Notes: a model not told the origin generated them from the letters alone. Counted from the first letter of the stretch, positions 11,890 to 25,639 are shown. The stretch is 39,669 nt of DNA from Xanthoparmelia taractica (GCA_033085395.1 JANQBS010000327.1:1-39669); one strand, 5' to 3'. A program made the numbers and translations.

Positions 11890-14800
11890 ATATCTAAGCT
11901 ATCTTTATAATCGTATTGTTCTTCTTATTGTCGTTCTCTTTAGAATCGTTCTTCTTAATCTTCGTGAAATTATAAGCCTAAGAATAAATTATCTCTCTTC
12001 GTATCTTTCTATTTAAAATCTTATTATTAAGACTCTTCGAGTTATTTAATATTAAATAATAATTATACGTCTTTTTATTTTTCTACGATAGACGTATTAC
12101 TCTTTTATCTACTTAAATATCTTATTACTTTTTTTAATCGATATTGAGGTTAACAAATCGAAAGACTCGTATAAGTATTATATTTATACTTATAAGACGC
12201 TTAGTTAAGATAAGAAAGCGAGACGTATTATTTTTCTTAAAAGATTATATTATCGCGACGTCGCGATTTTTAAGCGAGATAATTAAAGAGCATTAAAGAG
12301 TTTTATAATTTAAATATTCTCGCTTAAGTTATTGCGAGTCTATTAATATTATAAGAGATTAATAAAATAAAAAAGAAAATTATATTAGACTAATAATAAG
12401 ACTAATAATAGAAGAACTTATAAATATAATTAATTTTTAACTCGTTTATATATATCTTTACTTAAAGAATCGATTAAATACTTAAGAGCGATAAGCTTAG
12501 AGATATCTTATATAAGCTCGTTCAAATAAGTATTATATATATTATCTTCTAAATGCTATAATTAATTATCTTATTTATTAACTAGCTTTAGAAATATTAA
12601 ACGTTATTATCTCGATTTATAATAGTCTCTATAATTACGACTTTTATTATTAATAAGCTTTAGATAATATCGCTTTAAAAAGTCGAGAATATTAAGAATT
12701 ATCGTCGCTACGCGAAGCTTATGCGTCTTATTAAAGTATAAGCTATAGATCGCTTTAAGAATCTTATAACATTAATTCTTAATCTTTTCACATCGCGTAA
12801 GATACTTCGCTTTAATCTAATTCTAAATAATTTAATTTATATTTTAAAATATTTTCTTCTAATTCTCGCTTAGCGAATAGATAATCTTTCTTATCTTATA
12901 TAATAAAAGTTTAATAAGCACGTTATCGCTATCGATAATTCTAGATTTAGTTATTCATTTAATTATCAACTTATTTAGAACTAGCTATATCTTATCGATA
13001 TTTTGCTTTAACTTGTTATTCGATAAGCTATAGAGGCGAGCTTTTATATTCTCTATTCTTCTTTCGATCGCACGATATATTTTTTCTATTATCTTAAATA
13101 TATCGCGCTTATTCGCCTATTACGATTACTCGATTATTTTAATTATTATCGTTATATTAATAAACGATTTATTTTATAGCGTGATTGAATAGTTATATAC
13201 GTATAATAAATTCTCTTTATATTAAATTATTATTCTCTCACGATATTTTCTATTAAACTCGTGCTTTTTTTTAATATTATTTAGGTTATTAATAACGATA
13301 CGAGATTACTCTTTCTTATAGTCGGAGATAAGTGTGAATATTAACGTGATATTCGACTTTGTATTATGAAACTCGTCGACGTGAATCTAGTCGAGAGTGA
13401 AATTATATTCGTAATTTCCCTTAATTATCTCTTTCATATAAGCTTTATACGAGTCGCGCGTTATTAAAATTAAGAATCTCTCTTATCTCACTTAAGCTTT
13501 ATCGCTCTCTACGTATTTAAATAATTTTATATTTATAGCGATTAAAGACTTCGCGTTAATATTTTAATATCTAATCGAGTTATATATATAAAAGACGCGA
13601 AGTTATATAATCTTACGATCTTTAAGATCTATAAGCTTAATTATCTTTATAAGCTAGTTTATAAACGTTTTAATTGAAACGATTATTAGATAGAATCTTA
13701 ACTTAAGTATTATTCGAACTATATAGTTAGCTTCGTCTTTATATAGATATATAATATCAAGCATATACGCCGATAGATATATCGCTTTCTTATCTTCACG
13801 AAGTTTTCACGATAGAAGATATTTATTAGAAAAGCGAGAGTTATTAAAGTCTTCGATAATAGTAATATCGAAGTATTCTTTAAGAGCGCCCTATCGTAAT
13901 ACGAGTTATCTCTCGAAGATTTAATTTATAAGAAATATTAATATCTAAGAAATTATTTACGTTAGCGAGTTCGAATTGAATATTCGAATCGAATAATTAA
14001 GTCGAACACTATAAAGAAACTAAGTATATTTACTTTTTCAAAGCCAAGGTTATCTACATTAATTATTTCTTCATATAGATTTATCTAAAGACGTCTCTAT
14101 ATTAGATTATATAGTTAATAACTATATAGACGAATAAAGATTAAATTCCTATCTCGATTTAAGATCTATCGTAAGTCTCGAAAGAATTAAATATTATTAA
14201 TATTTCTATTATTACGACGAAGCTATAAGACTTACTCTATTACTTCTTAAGTATTATTCGATTATTAGAATCTCTTCTTCTCTCTTAGCTTAATCTTTTT
14301 ATAATATTAATTAATATAAAGAAAAAAAACATAATAATACTTAAAGATATACTTTAATTCGAAGTCTTCTTTATCTATCTCTATATTCTTCTATATTTTT
14401 CTCTAACTTATAATCTCGCCTATATCGATATTATAGAAGTCGATTAATCGATAAGCGTGATCGAGGCTAATCTCGATAGCGATATTAGCTATTGAATCTT
14501 TAACGCGCTTCTTTTCTACGAGACAACGAAGAACTTACGCGCGAGATTTATTCTTATCGAAGCTTAGGCGAATAATTTACGAATCTATCTAATTCTTTTC
14601 GTGAATTTTAGATAATTTAAATAATAAGATAAGAGAAGATTAAGCGATAATAGAATTAAGAGAAGATCGAGCGATAATAGAATTAAGAGAAGATAAAGTA
14701 TTTATAGAATTAGGAGAAGGCGAAGTATTAAGAGAATTATAAGAGATTATAAACTTCGAGACTTATTTCTACTTAGAGATAGAAAAGATTAAACGCTTAA

Positions 14801-15890
14801 ATATCTTATTAAGTCGAGAAGATAAAGAACGTAAGCGAACTAATAACTCTCGCGTAGTTTTAGATATATTAACTTTAATTCTTAACGTTTCGATTAATAT
14901 TAGAATTAATATTAATACTTATTATTAGCGTAGAAAAGCGAGATTAATAAACTCGTAATTGCGCGATTTAAGAATATTCGTCACTTAGATATACGTGCTC
15001 GCTCTTAATACTTATAAGTCTCTTATAGATCGTTAGTGTTCTTTATATACTCGCTCGCGTTATTAACTTAATAATTAAAGTGAAATAATATATAAGAATT
15101 TTTATTTATATTATTCTAGAAACGCTTAATACGAAGATAAATTAAAAGAGCTTCGTAATTAATTTATTTTTAAAGATCGGAGATTATAGTTAAATTTAAT
15201 ATTAACTTCTATATAGAGATAAGAATATAGTTATCTATATTATTAGTAATAATAAATTATAGAGACTTAATATTAAGAAGATCTTAGATAAATAATATAA
15301 TAAGATTAAAAGAATTTATCTTCTTAGTTCTGGAGAGTTTTTAAGCTTTCGCGAGTTCTACTTTAAGAGATTCGATAAACTCTCTCTTAATCGCGTCTCG
15401 ATATACTTATTTAATAGATATCTCGTTAATAAGAAAGAGTAGCTTTTATAAGACTCTCATAAAGAAAGATTAATTATAGACTAATATATAATTAGAAATA
15501 AATAATAACTAAATAATCTCGATAACGATTAATTTCATTTATTCGCGATTATCTTTCACACTCTTTTTTTAAAGATTATCTTAATATAATCGACGCGTAA
15601 ACTCGTCTTTAATAGCTTTAAATATACGCGATGAAAAAAGAAGACTCTTTCGTATATTCTCACGATTAATTAAGATACTTAACTTCGCGATATTAAATCT
15701 CGTATAAAAATTAATTTCTTTAAGTAATAATTCTATCTATATATTATTAATAGTAAGCGTAATTAACGATATAATAATATATAATATAATATAATAAAGA
15801 ATAGAGAAGAAAATATAAGTAAACGCGTGATAAAGTAAATAAGATAAGATATAAAAGGAAGTTAAAAGAGGTCACGAAGTTCGACTCGAA
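11890..15890 (-). repeat. Unidentified ~4 kb repeat, copy B
   Basis: This is the second direct copy of the element described for 7,030-11,100 and is somewhat less eroded. The - strand frame from about 13,860 down to about 12,900 reads well once TAA and TAG are taken as former Gln or Trp. It contains ERFLILITRDSYKAYMKEI near 13,440-13,500 and IHVDEFHNTKSN near 13,355-13,395, followed by a long Lys/Arg/Glu-rich C-terminal part. The acidic D-E-F-H-N block could be a catalytic or nucleotide-binding motif, but the order of motifs did not fit hAT, MULE, Tc1/mariner or RecQ-like helicases well enough to name it. It is probably a mobile-element protein. Confidence 0.75.
14631..14738. repeat. 27-bp tandem repeat, 4 units, within copy B
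   Basis: Four consecutive 27-bp units begin at 14,631, 14,658, 14,685 and 14,712, each built on AAGAGAAGAT...TAGAATT. Because 27 is a multiple of three, the array keeps the - strand frame of the host element and would encode a 9-residue repeat. The matching place in copy A (about 9,855-9,905) holds only one to two units, so the array expanded or contracted between copies. Confidence 0.8.
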
Positions 15891-17340
15891 TATTCGACGT
15901 TAGCGAATCGCGACTTAAGTAATATAATTATTAGTTATAATATTTATATAATATTTAGCGATTAAGTTATTATTAGTTCTATTTATTAGCAACGTAATAT
16001 TACTTTAACGATCGTTATATTATAGTATATATAAACATAGATTCTATCTTATTATAGATTAAAAATATAGCTTAATTAAGACACGAAGATATTAATAATT
16101 ATAAGTTATTATTAGATACTTATAGAAGCCGACGATAGTAATAAGTGAGTTAATGTATTTTCTTTTACGATATTTAAGAATATTTTTATATACATTGCTA
16201 TTAATATAGAAGATATATATATAAATAAAGTAATAAGAATTTCTTTTCTATAAAATATCTACTCGTAAATTATATGCTCTATAATTAAGTTTACTATATT
16301 AAAGTAGATATATAAACGTAAGCTTAAACATATAAGAGCGCTTTTACTATATACGTATTTAGTAGAGACGTTTAATAATAACGAAAGTATTTTCTCTTTA
16401 GAATCGTTCGTTATAGATTATTTCTTCTTAATAGATAATCTTCGATATAAGACTAATAAGAATTTATTAATATCTTTCGTATAAATATTAAGAGAATAAA
16501 GTTAAAATTAGACTTAGCGATAAGTATTAGAAGTAATACGTGCGTTCGCTAAGTTATTAATACGTTATTAATCGTAGGAAAACGCGTATCTTATTATTAA
16601 TTAATAATAAACGATAGAATATAAATTAAGTATATCGCTTCTATAAAAAATAATGTAAAAATAATAGTAAATTTATTAAATATCTACGGGGATATAGAAA
16701 GCGAAGATCGATCTTATTACACGTATCTTTCGATATTACGAGTAGCGATATAAATAGTAACATTAATAATTTAATAGCTCGAATCACGAAAAGAAAAGAA
16801 AATATATATTTACTCGAAGATAATATAATTGTTAATTTAATATTATAAGAGCGATTAAACGAAGAAAAGATAGGGAAAGATAAGATAAACGCGATATAAA
16901 TAATGAACTTAAATAATAAAATAATAGTATCTCTCACCTCTGCAATAGACTTAAGTTATAGTATTATAATTACGTCTTTAATAGTTAACTTTATAGAAGT
17001 ATATTTAAAAGAGCGGGGCGCTAATATGTCGATAAATTTACAATTCGTATTAATATCTTACTCTTTAATTAAATCGATATTCGATTATCGAATCGAATCG
17101 AACGTTGAGTTAATATTCGATATAAATAATTTTTTGAAATTTATTTAAATCTCGCGAAGATTATACGCTAGCGCTATGATTTTTTAAGTCGAGACTATTC
17201 GACGATAATATTAATAAATTCTTTCGCGATATTTATTTATAGCGATTTTGAGATAACTATAACTTTAATAGCGTGAAATTATTGAGGTGTAAAATATAGA
17301 ATATGCGTGACGATGGTATTAACGGCGGCTGAATTCGTTA
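15891..17340. other. AT-rich RIP-affected DNA, no supported gene
   Basis: The sequence has RIP-type composition. Two short open frames, 16,641-16,937 (- strand, 98 codons) and 16,903-17,148 (+ strand, 81 codons), overlap tail to tail. They consist mainly of Ile, Leu, Phe, Asn, Lys and Ser, as random AT-rich DNA would give, and are not supported as genes. A patch near 17,280-17,345 with GATGGTATTAACGGCGGCTG is less mutated than its surroundings. Confidence 0.45.
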
Positions 17341-20100
17341 GTTCTTTTAAATTTATAACTTTAAATTCAAATCTAGATCGAAGATATATTACGTTATTTA
17401 CTTCGATATTATAAGTATTATTAAAGCTTTTCTAGCATACGAATCTTTTAATATAAGCTTATATTATCGATTTATACGTTAAAGAAACTCTAATAAAGCT
17501 AGAGTCTATAGTAAGATATATATCGCGAATTAATAATAGAAAACGTAGAATAAGCTTTTTAATAAATCTATTATTATTCTTATTATATTAGTATTAGATA
17601 AAACCTATCTTTCACGAATACACGGGAATTAATATACTTGATCGGTTTATATTATAATTAGAAATCTTTAATAAGACGTATAACGCGCGTATAGTAGATC
17701 GAATATAACGATTCTAAGAATAATATTAATTGTTACGAAAAAAGAAGTTAAGGTCTAGATTTATTACTACGCCTTAGGTTTTATAATCGAAGATAAATCT
17801 TTATATACTTAAGATATTCTATTTATTAATCAAGAATATATAGTAATTAAAGAATACTTTAAATATAATATTAATATATAATACGCGAACGATCTAACTC
17901 GAAGATGTTATCTTATATTAATTGCTATAATTCTTAACTACGAGAAATAGACGATAATTACTTTAATTATAAGCAATAGATATTATTTTATATACACGAT
18001 CTTATTCGTAGAAAGAAAGCGATTATATCTCTTAATTTTATATTCTAAGCGAATACTCGAGCGTATAACTAAGTAGCTAAGACTATAAAAGAGATATATC
18101 ACAACGATATCGAAGCACTTACGAGATATAATAGTTCACGATCGTCGTTCTTTTATTAACGATTACTTCGCTATCGATATCTATCGACTATAGTACTTTA
18201 ATATACTTTACTTCTTAATAATTAAGAAACTTATAGACTATTTATTAAAATAATAAATTGAATATATTAAATCGATAAAGATAAAGAATAAGACGTATAA
18301 GCTTCTTAATACTCGCTTTTAAGCGATCTTTAAATAAATTAATCTTAGACGTATTACGTCTTTAAGTAAAAAGACTTAGTGAATAGAAGAGAACAATCGA
18401 ACTCTATAGAGAATAATAATAATAATCTTTATATCGATACTAATTAAGTTAAATTCGAATACGCTATATATAGATTAAGTTATTCTTGATCTTATTATAT
18501 TAACGAGATATCGTTCTTATAATAATAATATTATTTAATATCTACTCGCGATTCTAGCTCGAATTAATCTATTAAAAGTACGGGTCGGAAAGGTGTGATA
18601 TCTGTTAAACATAGTCGTTTTTAACTTTTTTTTAACTTTTTTTAAAAAATTATATCTTTTTAATCTATTTATAGAATTTTATAATTATATAAGCGTTCGC
18701 TTAAGCTTTTTACGTATTTTTAGAATATTTAAAAAATATTACGTAATATATTTATTAAAAACCCAATGGGAGTATGGAATATCTTATACCTTTCGATATG
18801 ATATTCGAAAAACTAGTCCCATACCATTAAATATATCATATCTTTCCGACTCGTAGTTAAAAGAAGTTTTTTAAGTATATAAATCTCTAAATAAAATAAC
18901 TAGTAAAGATTACTTTAATTACCCAAAGTTTTATAGCATTAATTACTTATTCGAAATAATATAATTATTTGATTTACTTAATAAATTAATTACTTAAGCG
19001 AGAAAAAAGACGTATATTAAGTTCTTTAAAAATTATTACGCTCGAACGAATAAGTATAATAATTACATTAAATAGATTATACGTTACGATATCGCTTACG
19101 TGAAGATAATTACGATACGTAATCTCGTTAGATATTAAGATATAAAAGTCTTATTATCTACGATTTAGAGAGTATAGAAGAAAGAGAAGAAGACTAAGAT
19201 AGTAACTTCTTTAAATCTTCTTATCTTAGAAAAATAGACGAACGATAAGAAGCGTAATATTATAAAGTAGATTTATTATTATAATAGTCGCTATTAATGA
19301 ATAGTAGAAACTATAGTCGAATAACTAAAGTTAAATACTTTTTTAAAAGCTTTGGTCGTCTTTATTCGAATAGATCGAATAAAATCGAGAAAATATTATC
19401 TATTTAAGGGAAACGATAATATCGATATGCGTAAGAGAAACTATAGATGGGTATAGCGATATTTGATTCGTATTTATTTTAATATTAGATATTAAAAGAC
19501 TCTTAAAAAAAACTCTCTAAATATAGCTCGCCTATTCAAAGATATCGTAGTCTATAAACTTATCGATTAATTATTTCAAAACACGTAGCGTAGAGACTAC
19601 GCCTAGGTCTACGAATACGATTAATAGACCTTCGATATTAACGGGGTTTATTCGAGAAAGCTAATTGAGAAAGTATTAATCGTAATAAAGATAATAAATC
19701 TTAATCTTAGAGATTTTAAATAAAAATCGACTCGTTTATAGAGTATTTTTTTATAAAGATATTTAATTATCGATATAATAAATAGATTTAAGAATATTAT
19801 AATATAATAGAAGTAGAAAGAGCTCGATCGTTAATAGCGCGGAATTTAAGAATTCACGAAAAACGATGATTCTATAATCTCGTAAGTATCGAGAGAAGTA
19901 TATATATTATATCGACGTGAATGAAAGATAAGATTTTTTTTTATATTAATAGCTTTATCGATTTTAATTAATATAATAGTATCTACGATTTAAACTTTAT
20001 AAATAAGAATTATAGAATAGTAAAAAAGATTAATATACGTTATATCGTAGAATAATAGATGGGCTGAGAAGCTTAATCTTAGTGTGTTAGAAATAAGACT
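17341..20100 (+). pseudogene. Decayed reading frame, family unknown, split by a MITE
   Basis: Several + frames read as protein-like sequence with scattered former Gln/Trp stops. Examples are ALGFIIEDKSLYT near 17,771 and TIKEIYHNDIEALTRYN near 18,080. Beyond the inserted MITE at 18,579-18,855, LLSTI*RVQKKEKKTK (near 19,155) continues with similar character. The composition suggests a large protein of a mobile element eroded by RIP, perhaps with more than one gene. No catalytic motif was recognised, and the frame changes several times, so limits and continuity are uncertain. Confidence 0.3.
18579..18855 (+). mobile_element. hAT-like MITE, copy 2
   Basis: This is a 277-bp copy of the same element as at 5,129, in the same orientation, starting TACGGGTCGGAAAGGTG and ending CCGACTCGTA. 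The flanks are ATTAAAAG (18,571-18,578) and GTTAAAAG (18,856-18,863), an 8-bp duplication with one G/A difference of the RIP type. It is more mutated internally than copies 1 and 3. It sits inside the decayed frame at 17,341-20,100. Confidence 0.9.
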
Positions 20101-20128
20101 AAATTAATAACGATTAAAATTTGTTCGA

Positions 20129-20236
20129 GTCACTCTTCTCGATTTCGTTACTCTTCTTAACTTCGTTACTCTTCTCGATTTCGTTATTTTTCTTAACTTC
20201 GATATTCTTCTCGACTCGAATATTCTTCTTAATTTA
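20129..20236. repeat. 18-bp tandem repeat, 6 units
   Basis: Six consecutive 18-bp units start at 20,129 and follow the pattern GTTACTCTTCTCGATTTC. Even-numbered units instead read CTTCTTAACTTC or similar, so there is also a 36-bp higher-order period. The unit length is a multiple of three, so the array could have encoded a six-residue repeat in an ancestral protein. Later units drift towards TTCGATATTCTT and AATATTCTTCTT. Confidence 0.85.
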
Positions 20237-21340
20237 AATAGCTTTCGAATAGACGTTTAGATCGGAGATTCAAATCGGCGAGGATATAATTAAGTCTATA
20301 TCTTAATTATCGACGAGGTATTAGAATAATTAATAAGCTTTCTATTACTAATATATAATGTATAATAAAGCGTTAATCGTAAAGTAGCGTATATAAATAT
20401 AAACTTATATATATAAATATAAATTATAGAACTGGCTAATACGATTAAGATCTTATAGATTATATAATAATACGTTATTTATAATTTAATTAAAGTAATA
20501 TATATACTAATTAATTGCGTGACCTCTTTATTATCACCTTCTTTATTTATATCTTTATAAATTCGTTATCTTTAAACTTAATCTTCTCCTAAAAATACTT
20601 AGCGTTTTAATATAAAACTTAGACTTTCTCGTTTAGATCGCTCTTTACGTTCGTCTTTTTCTATATATCGTATTTACTATTTCTTAAGTTTCTCGTTAAG
20701 CTTTTTAAATATTCTATTATAACTCGTTTATTCGTTAATTTTAAAAGAATATATACTTTATACTTAAGTAATTAATAAGGGCTTAAATCTATACTCGTCT
20801 ATATATTAGAAGTAGATAATTATTATAACTTCTAAATAATATAGACGCGCTAAGCTATAATAAAGGCGAATATAAGGTTTAACACTCGTTTACTAGGCGG
20901 CGTAAGCTCTATAAACTCTCTATATTAGTTATCTTCGCCGGAAAATAAGCCTAAGAAAGTACTATTTATCGCGATATATAATCGTCTTAATATAAATCTC
21001 AAGAATTATAGCTCTATACGTTTATATATTATACTTATTCTATTTAAAATAATATAATTAATTCTTAAACTAAATACTTTTTAATTTATTAATTTAAGAA
21101 TATTATATCTTCGTTATAGTAATCGCGTTAGCTTTATTTATAGTGTGATAAGGTCTCAAATTCATCTCGATAGTATCTTCTTCGATATTTAGTTATTTAC
21201 GCCTCTACACGAAATAGTAATAAGTAATATTTAAGACTTCGCTCTCTTTATCTTAAATATTGTTCTTCTTACTTAGTTTTATTATAAGATTTTAATTTCT
21301 AATCTTATATAATAAGACGATATTGCGAATTATAAGAATA
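20237..21340. other. AT-rich RIP-affected DNA, no gene seen
   Basis: The sequence has RIP-type composition with stops in all frames. A short repetition of TATATAAATATAAA words lies near 20,393-20,430. A somewhat more GC-rich piece near 20,870-20,960 keeps the word GGCGGCGTAAGC, but no coding frame could be followed. Confidence 0.45.
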
Positions 21341-21500
21341 TTATACTAATAGTATAAAGTAGTTGCTATTTTAACGAAAATTATACTAATAGTATATAGT
21401 AATTATTAAATCGGCGAATATCGCGTAAGTAGTAAATAAAAGTTGCTGACTAAGCGGAATTCGGGCGAATATTTAATGGAGTTGCTGATCTAGCGGAATT
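21341..21500. repeat. ~40-bp degenerate tandem repeat, 4 units
   Basis: Four 40-bp blocks begin at 21,341, 21,381, 21,421 and 21,461. Blocks 1 and 2 share TTATACTAATAGTATA, which is itself palindromic. Blocks 3 and 4 share GTTGCTGA and TAGCGGAATT/AAGCGGAAT (21,442-21,462 and 21,481-21,501). GTTGCT occurs in blocks 1, 3 and 4. The first two blocks look more RIP-mutated than the last two. Confidence 0.6.
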
Positions 21501-24500
21501 CTTGATCTTAGCCCTAGTCGCGCGATTAGTAATTTTAAATCTAGTAGGAACTTTTTAGATTTGCAGATAAGTATATATATCTAATATTTTTATCGCGAAG
21601 AATAATAAGAGTTTTTACTTTATAGCGATAATATTATTAAAGATTTCTCTTATTATAATTATTGAGATATAGCTCGTAATTACTCTTTTTAGCTTAAGTA
21701 AATATATATATAAATAATTAAATTAATTAAATAAAGATTATAAAATAATATTTATATATACGTATATATCTAAAATAGCGATTAGATTATAAAATATACT
21801 AATCTATAGTCTTATTATTTGATCTTCACAGTTAAACGAATAGTATTCTTAATATTTACGCTTTTAAAAAGATTCGATAAAATATATTTTATAAACTTTA
21901 TAAAGTTAAAATTCTACTTATAAAGATATTTTAATATTAATTAAATTTAATTTTTAAATTTAAATTAAGAATCTAGTATAAAGAAGCGATAATATTTATA
22001 ATAAATAAATTCTTAAGAAGATTTTTAGAGAATAATAAATATAAAATAATCGAGTTTAGCTAAAAGATAAATTAGATATAAATCTATCGATTTAATTTTA
22101 ATAAGACTATTAAAAACTTAACTCGATTAAGAAAAGCTTATAATTTTTATCTCACGCTTTATCTCTTTAAGATTAAATTAAATAAATATATCTTTATTAT
22201 CTAACTTAGATTTTCTCTCTCTTATAAATAAATAACTTTATAATTTAAGCTTATAAAGATTATCTTGTTCTATTAAAATCTTAATTATAATTATATTTTA
22301 AATTTATTAATTATAAAAAATCTCTTAATCGCGACGAGCGATATAATTATAATCTTCGTTATTATATAGCTAATTAAAAGCTTTAAAAAGCTCTTTAACT
22401 TTTAAAAGTTTATTAAAGAGATATTAGATAATATTCGAGAAATCTTTATAAAGTTAAAAATTCTATCGAGTATTCTTATTTAAATAGCTTTCGATACATA
22501 ATATATTAAATTCGATACGACGCTTATATTCGTCTTAAATAATTACTATATTACCATTAAAATACTCTCTATACTTCTTAATAAAATAAAATCTAAATTT
22601 ACTTTAACGAGCTCGCGTATTCGTAAATAAATTATTTTTAAAGCTATCTTAAATTATAAAAAAATAATAAAATATCTAAAAGCTTTAAAAAGATAGAAAA
22701 TTATATTATCGCTAATATAATAAAATTAATTTAAATAAGCTTATTAGAGAGATTTAGTAATCGTTTTTATATTATTTTTTATAATATAGATTAGTCTTAT
22801 TTTTCGGCCGCTAGCCCTATTAAATAATATATCGAATTTATTAACCATATATAAAAACACTTACTATCGTCTTTTAATATTATTTATTCTTTTTATTTTA
22901 TTATATATATACGTTATAAACTTTATAAATAAAGAAAATATTATTATTATAATTTTTATAATAATATTAATAAGTTCTTAAGTCGTAATCGTAACTACGT
23001 CGCGTTATAAATACGTTTCTTTTATAAAGTATAATTAAATTAAATTTAATTTTAATAAATAATCTTTAAAATATTTAAAAAGAATTATACGATTTATAAA
23101 GAACGAAATACGTCTTCTAATTTATTAATTTAATCTAAAAAGTATTAAATATCGAAAGAAAATACGACTTAATTCGAAGTTTATTATATATCTATTACTA
23201 TATAAATTATTGTAATTACGATTATTCTTCAAGCTTATAAAGATCTTTAGATAATTAAAAACGTACTTATTTATCGTAATAAACAATATATTTAAATATC
23301 TACGAAGGCGCTATACTTCGTTGATACTTAATATTAATTTATAATCGAATTCGATTATACGCTTATATTATTAAACGATTAAATTATTATAATAAACGAA
23401 TTATTATTTAAGTTTTTATTGATAAAACGTTTCGAAGAACTACACGACTAAAGAAAACGTAAGAATTTTAATACTCTATCTATAAGAAATCTCACGATAT
23501 AACTTAAATAACGATAATTTATATAGACGATCTAATTAACGCTATCTTTGACTCTTATAAAGAAAAGATAGTAGATATAACAATACTTAAGAAGTCTAAA
23601 ATAATCGATAAACTTAATTAAATCTTTAGAAAAAAGTCTAGGCGATATTATCTCTTTAAGAATAAAGTCTATATTTATTAACGTTATATAATATCTTTTT
23701 ACGTGAACTAGATCTTTAAGAGAAAACGTAAGTTTAATAATAAAATATTTAATACTAAAGTTACGATTAAATATAACTTTAAACGAATATAGAATCTCTA
23801 AATATTTAACGCTTTTAAATAGTAATTAAAAATAGGTCTTTAATCTATAAGAAATCTCTATCGAGTAACTATTCTATTTATTAATTGTTATACTTACTTA
23901 CGAGAAAACGAAGACCTAACTCGATTTTAAATATGCTCCTTAATATATATTAATATCTAAATATTATAGTCTAAGTTTATAATCACCTAGCGACTCTATA
24001 TTGTTCTCGTCTTTATTTAATTATATATATAAACCCTTTAATTCAGTGCTAGATCTTTTAATACACTTTATTATCGCTATAAAGCATTTAATTAAAATAA
24101 AGAAATAATAATATTAAGAGATATAAATTTTCTTCTCTTAAACTTATAAGTAGTTAAACTCGTTTTAATTTTTAATCGTATTTTAGCTAAATATTAAAAA
24201 GAATTTAGATAAGACTAAGTGCTTTTCGTTTTCTACTTTTTAATATATCTACTTTTTAATATTTAATCTATAATTCCTTTATAGAGTGTAAATTTTTTTG
24301 CTTTTAATCGTTTAAGATATCGTGAGAAGTATCTCTATATTAAATCATATTCTTTTAAGCGCACTTGCTTCGTTATGAGATTTATATAATAATACTTTTT
24401 ACGAGTGAATTTAGCGTGAAGATTTAATTCCGCAGGCGTATTTCTAATAGCGATCGAAGAATATCAATATTTATTAATTATAATATCGTTATAATATTAA

Positions 24501-25639
24501 ATATATATATCTTTTTACGCCGCCTTAGATACTAAGATATCTATATTCGATAGTACTATTATACTATTTAAGAGCGAGTTTTACGTTTTTTCTAGGGGGG
24601 ACTTTTTAACTATAATTTCGATTTTTTCGCTATATACGCTTTCGATAAATCTTCTTATATAGTCTATATATTATTTATATATATAAACCTTAGTCTTTCG
24701 AAGATATTATATATCTCTTTATCGTCTCTCTAAATCTTAAGAATATTAATCTTCTTATTTTATCTTAATATCTCTCGATATTTAATAAACATAAACTTAT
24801 TTAACACATTTCACATTTTCTTCACTACTTCGTTTAGTACATTTATAATTCTTTTATTATAAACCTTTATATTATTAATAAGTATAAGCTAATTTTCTTG
24901 TAATTTATCGCTATATTTTATAGATACTTTTATCGCGTTCGAAAGACGCATTACGTAATCTAATAGCAACTGTTAATTCTTTATAATTTTAACTTATTAA
25001 TTCTTTAATTACTTTACTTGCTTAATTTCTATTTCTTAATTAATTATTACTTTAATTAAACGTTTCTTAATATCGATATTTTCTTTTAAAATAAGTTATA
25101 TTTTATTTATATTTAATAGCGTTAATATAGAAGATTGATTAATTAAATAATTAAGATAATTAATCAAGACTACTATTACTTCGCCTATTTTCTCGATAGC
25201 TATAATTACTCTAATTCTTTTTACTCTACGTTATTTTTTAAATATCTTATTAAGTATTTACTTCTTCTTCTTTTTTAACTAAAGAGATAATATAAAAGAC
25301 TCGTTATTACTATTAATAATAGCTAATAAAGACTCTAAATAAGAGTCTAATGAATTTTGATTTAAAAAATTTAATATAGAAATATCTTAAGTGAATTCTA
25401 CTAATAAACTAATAGAAATAGATTAATCTAATTTCACTAATTGCATAATAATAAGATTATTAGAAATATTATTAATACTACTATCGTTATTAGTAATACT
25501 CTCGCCGATATCGTTTAATATAAAGCTATTATTCTAATCGCTATCGTCGCTCGATATATAAATAATAATCTTCTTCTTTCGATTCTTATTATTTAGTCTC
25601 TTATTAAGACTCTCACGTACTTAATTATAACGCTTTAAA
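21501..25639. other. AT-rich RIP-affected DNA, unidentified relics
   Basis: There is no intact gene. Around 23,490-23,600 a + frame reads IIYIDDLINAIFDSYKEKI without a stop, and near 24,780-25,050 a - strand frame is Lys/Asn-rich and fairly open. Both look like transposon protein remnants, but no family was recognised. A run of six G at 24,594-24,599 and the string TTTTTCGGCCGCTAGCCC near 22,800 stand out as unmutated patches. No LTR, inverted repeat or target duplication could be paired. Confidence 0.4.

Noticed and set aside
13300..13860. Assignment of the 4 kb repeat to RecQ-like telomere-linked helicases
   Set aside because: The DEFHN block recalls a DEAH-like motif, but no Walker A motif or following helicase motifs could be found in the right order.
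16641..17148. Two overlapping open frames of 98 (- strand) and 81 (+ strand) codons
   Set aside because: Both are made almost only of residues encoded by AT-rich codons, have no domain, and lie in RIP-mutated DNA, where such lengths can occur by chance.
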